In this document: piece after piece, positions 61,789 through 64,000 of the stretch
Position numbering within the stretch: the stretch's first letter is position 1
Layout: each line of letters begins with the position of its first letter
DNA from: Pelotalea chapellei
GTDB lineage: Bacteria > Desulfobacterota > Desulfuromonadia > Geobacterales > Pseudopelobacteraceae
DNA: 64,000 nt
Assembly: GCF_018531195.1 (NCBI RefSeq)
Contig: NZ_JAHDYS010000006.1
Location: 163,907-227,906, forward strand
Direction of reading: 5' to 3'
Program-made: the position numbers and the translations under genes
The notes under the pieces: generated by a model
Told to the model about the DNA's origin: nothing
What the model saw: only the letters and a program-made list of their open reading frames with translations
Databases searched by the model: none

Positions 61789-62886
61789 CTACGCCATTGC
61801 CTGGCGATAACAAGCTATATAATTGCCTGCCATTTCCTCTATCGAATATGCCTTGAGCACATGATCACGTGCCAGGGTTGCCTTGTGCTGAAACCGATCC
61901 GGCTGATCTACATACTCAAGCAGCTTTTCATGCAGATCATCGCTTGATCCCGGAGGAACAAGCGTGCCGAAAGTCTCATCGCAGAACAGCTCCGGAAGTC
62001 CGCCAACCCGTGATGCAATCACCGGCAGTCCAAGAGACATGGCCTCAAGAACTGCCAACGGGTGGCCTTCCGAAAGGCTCGGCTGCACATATACATCCAG
62101 GCTGTTAAGGATATTTTCTATGTCCCCGCGAAAACCGGTGAAAATGACACGGTCTTCCGGAATATTCAGGCTAGCCACCTGGTCCCGGAGCATTTTTTCT
62201 TCACTTCCGCGACCAACCAGCACCAGACGAGTTTCCGGCTGTCTGGAAAGAAGGCGGGAGAATGCGGTAATCAGATAAGTGTGCCCCTTTACCGGGTAAA
62301 GGTTCCCGACCGCACCAATACACACAGCTGACTCGGGAATTCCGAATTCCTGACGGAATGTTGATACACCGGGGATGATAAAGCGGATGCCGTTGTAGAT
62401 TGTTTTCAGCTTGCTTTTGGCTATTCTGCGGGCAGCACCACCCCTCACAGCCTCGGACACACAGACAACGAGGCTGCTCAGGCGGGATATGGCCATATAT
62501 TTAAGCCGTGTGCGGGAAGAGCTGCTCAGGAATATATCGCCATGCTCAGTACAGATATGGGGAATGGAGTTTTTGCTGCAAGCCAGAGCTGCGTAGAAGT
62601 TAGAGTCCAGCAGATGTGAATGAACTATGTCCGGCTGTACTTGCTTGATAATTTCCGACAAGTTCTTGAACAGCTGCCAGGGTGATCCGGACTTGTCGAA
62701 GGTTACGTAGGAAATTCCCAACTCCTCCAATGCAGGTGCGATCCAGTTTTCTCTTTTCGGGTCCCGGGCACGGGGAATGGCTGCAATCACCTCAACACCT
62801 TGACGCTGCAGTCCCCAGGCAAGCCATCGAAAGGTATTCTCCGCGCCGCCATGACCATGGGTATGAATTATCTTAAGCACCCTCAT
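61789..62886 (-). CDS. Glycosyltransferase family 4
   Basis: 365 residues, GT-B fold. MRVLKIIHTHGHGGAENTFRWL at the start, HSHLLDSNFYAALA, GAVGNLYPVKGHTYLI and the C-terminal VQPSLSEGHPLAVLEAMSLGLPVIA with the E-x7-E site. It overlaps the preceding GT2 gene by 14 bases, so both are translated from one transcript. Confidence 0.93.
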   Translation of the reverse strand: MRVLKIIHTHGHGGAENTFRWLAWGLQRQGVEVIAAIPRARDPKRENWIAPALEELGISYVTFDKSGSPWQLFKNLSEIIKQVQPDIVHSHLLDSNFYAALACSKNSIPHICTEHGDIFLSSSSRTRLKYMAISRLSSLVVCVSEAVRGGAARRIAKSKLKTIYNGIRFIIPGVSTFRQEFGIPESAVCIGAVGNLYPVKGHTYLITAFSRLLSRQPETRLVLVGRGSEEKMLRDQVASLNIPEDRVIFTGFRGDIENILNSLDVYVQPSLSEGHPLAVLEAMSLGLPVIASRVGGLPELFCDETFGTLVPPGSSDDLHEKLLEYVDQPDRFQHKATLARDHVLKAYSIEEMAGNYIACYRQAMA

Positions 62887-63850
62887 CTGTGGCTCCCTTT
62901 TCTGCCAGTTCCATTCCCTTCTGAGTCAAATCATGCCTCCCTGTTGCACGCTTCACCCCCTTGACCACACCGATGACGGCTGGAGGAAGAAATGACGCCA
63001 ATGCGTACACCAGGGATTTGATCTTCCACGGACAAAACACAAAACTTCGCAGGAAATGCCCTCTGGCCTCTTGATACTTTTCCTGTGAAAAATGATGATA
63101 GCCTTCGGAAAAATACAGATCGTTGTATTTGAGTTTGATGGCTCTGACACCAATCCGGTTGAGAATTTCGGGATACTTTTTCTGCAGCAGTTCGATATGT
63201 GCCCTGATTGCAGGCATGATATTCCCGCGCGTCCTGCTCAGGCTCCCCTCGGTAAGGTGATAAAGAACCAGAGGCTCGTCCAGAAGCTTCACCCCGTAGT
63301 TCATCGCAATCCGCATCCACAGGTTATCGTCTTCAGCAACCATCAGTTCCTCTTCAAAGCATCCGACGTCATCGAGTACGGACTTGCGGATCATCACCGT
63401 TGAGGTGACCACATAGCTGTTAAGGAAGATATTCCTGACAAGGTCGCCACTCATCAGCCGCTCCCTTTTGTGCGCCCGCTCTGCAGTAATGCCGCCGCTA
63501 TTGAAGAAGAGGTTCTCGGTAAAGACCATGCCAACCCTGGCGTCATCAAACAGAGCAACCTGCTTCTCGAGCTTGTCAGGCAGCCATCGGTCATCGGCAT
63601 CCAGAAATGCCACGAATTCGCCTTTTGAAACGGAAATACCGAAATTTCGAGCCGCTGCAACGCCGCTGTTCCTGATGAAAAAGAACCTCACGTTGGGAAA
63701 CTGCTGCCGGATTATCTGAGCAGTTCCATCTGTAGAACCATCATTGACTACAATGATTTCGTAGTCCTTAAAGCTCTGGGACTGGACGCTGGCAATCGCC
63801 TCCGAGATATGGGCTTCCGCATTGTATGCAGGAATTATGACACTGATCAT
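62873..63850 (-). CDS. Glycosyltransferase family 2
   Basis: 325 residues from the ATG at 63850 (MISVIIPAYNAEAH). The upstream part of the open frame (to 63949) is REP-element sequence read through and is not coding. GT-A motifs VVNDGSTDGTAQII, FLDADDRWLPDKL (DxD) and EDDNLWMRIA are clear. It is first of the leftward polysaccharide genes in the window. The true operon start may lie beyond the right edge. Confidence 0.92.
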   Translation of the reverse strand: MISVIIPAYNAEAHISEAIASVQSQSFKDYEIIVVNDGSTDGTAQIIRQQFPNVRFFFIRNSGVAAARNFGISVSKGEFVAFLDADDRWLPDKLEKQVALFDDARVGMVFTENLFFNSGGITAERAHKRERLMSGDLVRNIFLNSYVVTSTVMIRKSVLDDVGCFEEELMVAEDDNLWMRIAMNYGVKLLDEPLVLYHLTEGSLSRTRGNIMPAIRAHIELLQKKYPEILNRIGVRAIKLKYNDLYFSEGYHHFSQEKYQEARGHFLRSFVFCPWKIKSLVYALASFLPPAVIGVVKGVKRATGRHDLTQKGMELAEKGATDEGA

Positions 63851-63865
63851 GCGACCATCCTTTGC

Positions 63866-63929
63866 ACCCTCCCCCGGCCCCTCCCATCGAAGGGAGGGGG
63901 GATTTTTTCCCTCTCCCCCTGGTGGGAGA
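63866..63929. repeat. GC-rich REP-like palindromes
   Basis: CCCTCCCCCGGCCCCTCCC, then AAGGGAGGGGG and CCCTCTCCCCCTGGTGGGAGAG: the same family as at 58812. From 63930 to the window end nothing else is seen. Confidence 0.6.
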
Positions 63930-64000
63930 GCAACTGTGTTAGGTGTCAAGAGGTGTTATGTGTGTTGCATGAAATTCGGGTCCCACGGCACCATGTTTTT

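Noticed and set aside
63851..63949. 33-codon N-terminal extension of the last glycosyltransferase
   Set aside because: It is translated REP sequence (PPGGEGKNPPSLRWEGPGEG). The GT2 fold begins at MISVIIPAYN.

Overview
The window looks like chromosome from a Desulfuromonadota bacterium of the Geobacter type. This is inferred from gene content only: a multiheme c-type cytochrome rich in CxxCH motifs, a multicopper oxidase, acetate kinase next to a small ferredoxin, the two-subunit glycine decarboxylase (gcvPA/gcvPB), several sigma-54 regulators, GEMM-I cyclic-dinucleotide riboswitches of the style seen in Geobacter, and a PEP-CTERM/PrsK-PrsR exopolysaccharide locus. No species is named because no database could be searched.

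Layout. 1-24 kb is mostly housekeeping: a P460-type cytochrome and a FapA-like protein; a dCMP deaminase-nrdR-ribD-ribE-ribBA-queH-DUF2905 operon; a 2[4Fe-4S] ferredoxin missed by ORF calling; ackA; a TPR protein; ptsP; a sorbosone-dehydrogenase-like protein; ruvB with a DnaA/Hda-like ATPase and a J-domain/leucine-rich-repeat protein; a 12-heme cytochrome interrupted by one in-frame TAA; tRNA-Val(CAC); the gcvT-H-PA-PB cluster; and a DAHP synthase gene. The DAHP synthase gene is preceded by a clear aromatic-amino-acid attenuator with a Phe/Tyr/Trp-rich leader peptide and two tandem terminators. 24-34 kb is signalling: a CheV protein, a two-domain kinase-like ATPase, a sodium-symporter/GAF/PP2C fusion followed by STAS and HATPase partners (a partner-switching module), a sigma-54 response regulator and a soluble histidine kinase.

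34-64 kb is a cell-surface and exopolysaccharide region. A secreted multicopper oxidase ends in a type I dockerin, and the next gene encodes a cohesin-domain protein with a PEP-CTERM anchor. This suggests an exosortase-displayed scaffold that docks a copper oxidase, next to the PEP-CTERM regulators prsK and prsR. There follow a nucleotidyltransferase, two paralogous PEP-CTERM proteins (one behind a sigma-54 -24/-12 site), a frameshifted acyltransferase, a large secreted FN3/Ig/DNRLRE/DUF4082 protein, glycosyltransferases, an LtaS-like sulfatase-fold protein, two secreted lectin-like proteins that share a C-terminal tail, and a nine-gene leftward polysaccharide operon (63850 to 54782).

Two of the secreted-protein genes (45176-47224 and 52890-53840) are preceded by GEMM-I riboswitches. 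Both also have a TGTGA-N6-TCAC palindrome about 41.5 bases upstream of the predicted transcription start, which points to combined CRP-like and cyclic-dinucleotide control of surface components. No exosortase gene, CRISPR array, insertion sequence or rRNA was seen in the window.
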